Assembly: GCF_014207255.1 (NCBI RefSeq)
Contig: NZ_JACHCZ010000001.1
Coordinates: 2,161,378 to 2,225,377, forward strand
Source of the DNA: Pseudomonas sp. JAI120
GTDB taxonomy: Bacteria > Pseudomonadota > Gammaproteobacteria > Pseudomonadales > Pseudomonadaceae
DNA: 64,000 nucleotides
Reading direction: 5' to 3'
How positions within the stretch are numbered: position 1 is the stretch's first letter; each line of letters starts with the position of its first letter. The position numbers and the translations under genes were made by a program. Below the pieces are notes generated by a model. It was given only the letters and a program-made list of their open reading frames with translations, was not told the DNA's origin and searched no databases. Shown one piece after another: positions 62,437-64,000 of the stretch.

Positions 62437-63756
62437 ATGCTATTCAACACCCATAAAAAAACCATCAATCACCTGCAACACACCGTGGCTCACCAAGCCA
62501 GCCTGCTGGACGCGATCGAACGCTCCATGGCAGTGATCGAATTTGATCCGCAAGGCCTCGTGCTACGGGCCAATGACAACTTCCTCAACACCCTGGGCTA
62601 CCGCGCCGAGCAGATCGAAGGCCAATCCCACCGGATGTTCTGCACGCCCGCCTTCGCCCGTAGCGCCGAGTACAGCCAACTGTGGTCCAACCTGCAAAAC
62701 GGCCAGTTCCAGTCCGGCACCTTTGAACGGGTGGCCAGCAACGGCCAGTCGGTGTGGCTGGAAGCCAGCTACACCCCGGTGCGTGACGACACGGGCCGTG
62801 TGGTCAAAGTGGTGAAGTACGCCCTGGACGTCACCCCGCGCCTGCAGGCTGAAAGCGAGGCCAACGCCAAGTTGGAAGCCATTGGCCGGGCAATGGCCGT
62901 CATCGAGTTCAACCTCGACGGCACGATCATCACCGCCAACGCCAACTTCCTGCAGCGCATGGGCTACAGCCTGGCGCAGATCCAGGGCCAGCATCACCGC
63001 CTGTTCTGCACAGCAGAGACCGCAGCGAGCTCAGCCTACGGTGACTTCTGGCGGCGCCTGAACCAGGGCGAATTGTTCAGCGGCCAGTTCGAACGCGTGG
63101 GTAAAAACGGCCAGCCCGTGTGGCTCGAAGCCAGCTACAACCCGGTGTACGACGCCAGCGGGCGCCTGTGCAAAGTGGTGAAGTTCGCCTCGGACATCAC
63201 CGCGCGCGTGCAACAACATGCTGCAGACGCACAAAGCGCCGCCCAGGCCTATCACCTGTCCCTGCATACCCAGGACATGGCGGAAAAAGGCGCCGACGTG
63301 ATCCAGAAAACAGCCAGCGGCATGCGTGAAATCTCCTCGGACATCGACAACTCCTCGCAACTGATCGCCAAGCTGGGCGAGCGTTCGCAACAGATCAGCA
63401 CCATCGTCAACACCATTCGCGGCATTGCCGACCAGACCAACCTGCTGGCACTCAATGCCGCTATCGAAGCGGCGCGCGCGGGCGAACAAGGCCGTGGTTT
63501 TGCCGTGGTGGCCGATGAAGTGCGGCAGTTGGCGGCGCGCACCAGCGGTTCCACCACGGAGATTTCCAGCATGATCGCGGTGATCCAGGCTGAGACCCGC
63601 CACGCCATCGACAGCATGGACGCGACCCGCGACCGCGCTGCCCAGGGCGTGGAGCTGGCCAACCAGGCCGGTACAGTGATCCTGCAGATTCGCGAAGGCA
63701 CCAGCGAGGCGGTGCACGCGGTGAGTGCGTTTGCCAATGAGCGTGGCGCCCACTAA
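62437..63756 (+). CDS. Soluble PAS-PAS methyl-accepting chemotaxis protein (BdlA-like)
   Basis: A 439-aa cytoplasmic receptor: two PAS domains (about residues 20-130 and 140-260, each with GQSxWLEASYxPVxDxxGRV and a Phe-Cys-Thr motif, MFCTPAF and LFCTAET) followed by a truncated methyl-accepting signalling domain ([20 protein letters not shown], then [20 protein letters not shown]). No transmembrane helices or HAMP are present. The layout is that of P. aeruginosa BdlA, the biofilm dispersion factor. The ATG at 62437 is used; an upstream TTG at 62419 is less likely. It lies downstream of a diguanylate cyclase. Confidence 0.88.
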   Translation: MLFNTHKKTINHLQHTVAHQASLLDAIERSMAVIEFDPQGLVLRANDNFLNTLGYRAEQIEGQSHRMFCTPAFARSAEYSQLWSNLQNGQFQSGTFERVASNGQSVWLEASYTPVRDDTGRVVKVVKYALDVTPRLQAESEANAKLEAIGRAMAVIEFNLDGTIITANANFLQRMGYSLAQIQGQHHRLFCTAETAASSAYGDFWRRLNQGELFSGQFERVGKNGQPVWLEASYNPVYDASGRLCKVVKFASDITARVQQHAADAQSAAQAYHLSLHTQDMAEKGADVIQKTASGMREISSDIDNSSQLIAKLGERSQQISTIVNTIRGIADQTNLLALNAAIEAARAGEQGRGFAVVADEVRQLAARTSGSTTEISSMIAVIQAETRHAIDSMDATRDRAAQGVELANQAGTVILQIREGTSEAVHAVSAFANERGAH

Positions 63757-63847
63757 CACTCAGTAGCCCCTCGGGTTATTCATGTGTAAGACAGGTCGCC
63801 AGGACTATAGTGATTCACTGTCTTAACGTTGATGACCCGAGCCCACC

Positions 63848-64000
63848 ATGACCCCCGACAAGCCCGAAACCGCCCCCGTCGATCACCTGCGCTTTCACCG
63901 GCGCCACGCCCACCTGGCGCCGACCTTTGGCAACGACACCTTTGCCCTCAAGGCCGAGGCCTTTGCGCGCTTCTTTGGTACACCGACCTTCCTCGGTGCG
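63848..64000 (+). CDS. DUF1003-type membrane protein (partial, runs off the right edge)
   Basis: The first 51 residues are present: a hydrophilic N-terminus (MTPDKPETAPVDHLRFHRRH) then AEAFARFFGTPTFLGA, the typical entry to the first membrane helix of DUF1003 proteins. The remainder lies outside the window. Function unknown. Confidence 0.6.
   Translation, partial: MTPDKPETAPVDHLRFHRRHAHLAPTFGNDTFALKAEAFARFFGTPTFLGA

Overview
The window looks like a chromosome segment of a Pseudomonas of the fluorescens group. The left part carries the characteristic gene order acsA / aotJQMOP / argR / aruC, whose products closely match pseudomonad proteins. Other genus markers are REP-type palindromes, a DUF2790 gene, and a class Ia nrdB with the long Ala-rich N-terminus of Pseudomonas.

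Layout. (1) 1-9302, core: arginine/ornithine uptake and arginine succinyltransferase catabolism on the minus strand (aruC, argR, aotP, aotO, aotM, aotQ, aotJ), with recognisable ArgR half-sites upstream of aotJ and aruC, then acsA. (2) 9303-11813, core: a small periplasmic DUF2790 protein and nrdB. (3) 11824-51476: a 39.65-kb Tn7-like transposon. It is bounded by near-identical 24-bp inverted ends (21/24 matches) and a 5-bp target duplication TAGCA (11819-11823 and 51477-51481). It sits 10 bp past the nrdB stop codon and separates nrdB from its apparent native terminator at 51495-51521. (4) 51482-53183: a BRO-N protein and an HNH endonuclease outside the element. (5) 53245-64000, chromosomal genes: HAD phosphatase, a decayed LysR/MFS pair, a hypothetical protein, a LexA-box-controlled small XRE protein, a P-loop kinase, two amidase-family genes, an MBL hydrolase with a divergent TetR regulator, a MASE2-GGDEF cyclase, a soluble PAS-PAS chemotaxis transducer, and the start of a DUF1003 gene.

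The transposon carries tnsA-tnsB-tnsC-tniQ at the nrdB-distal end, transcribed outward; no tnsE and no cas genes are present. Its cargo is almost entirely conflict/defence-type modules: (a) a four-gene operon of an acidic helical protein, SNF2/HepA helicase, beta-class adenine methylase and Res-like helicase-nuclease; (b) a hypothetical protein plus a broken GIY-YIG gene; (c) a WYL-regulated pair of a membrane/coiled-coil protein and a TM0106-type RecB nuclease/Upf1-like helicase; (d) a possibly undescribed four-gene operon (Sel1 repeats, a 101-aa protein, a membrane protein, a coiled-coil tail-anchored protein) with its own divergent WYL regulator; (e) an AT-rich three-gene ABC-3C-type system; (f) a TOTE-type primase-helicase with two companion genes. 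A perfect 26-bp-arm palindrome lies between the cargo and the transposition genes.

The most notable points are the nrdB 3' end as a Tn7-like attachment site, an nrdB C-terminus-like coding relic inside the left transposon end, and module (d). All functions are inferred from sequence reading; no database search was run.
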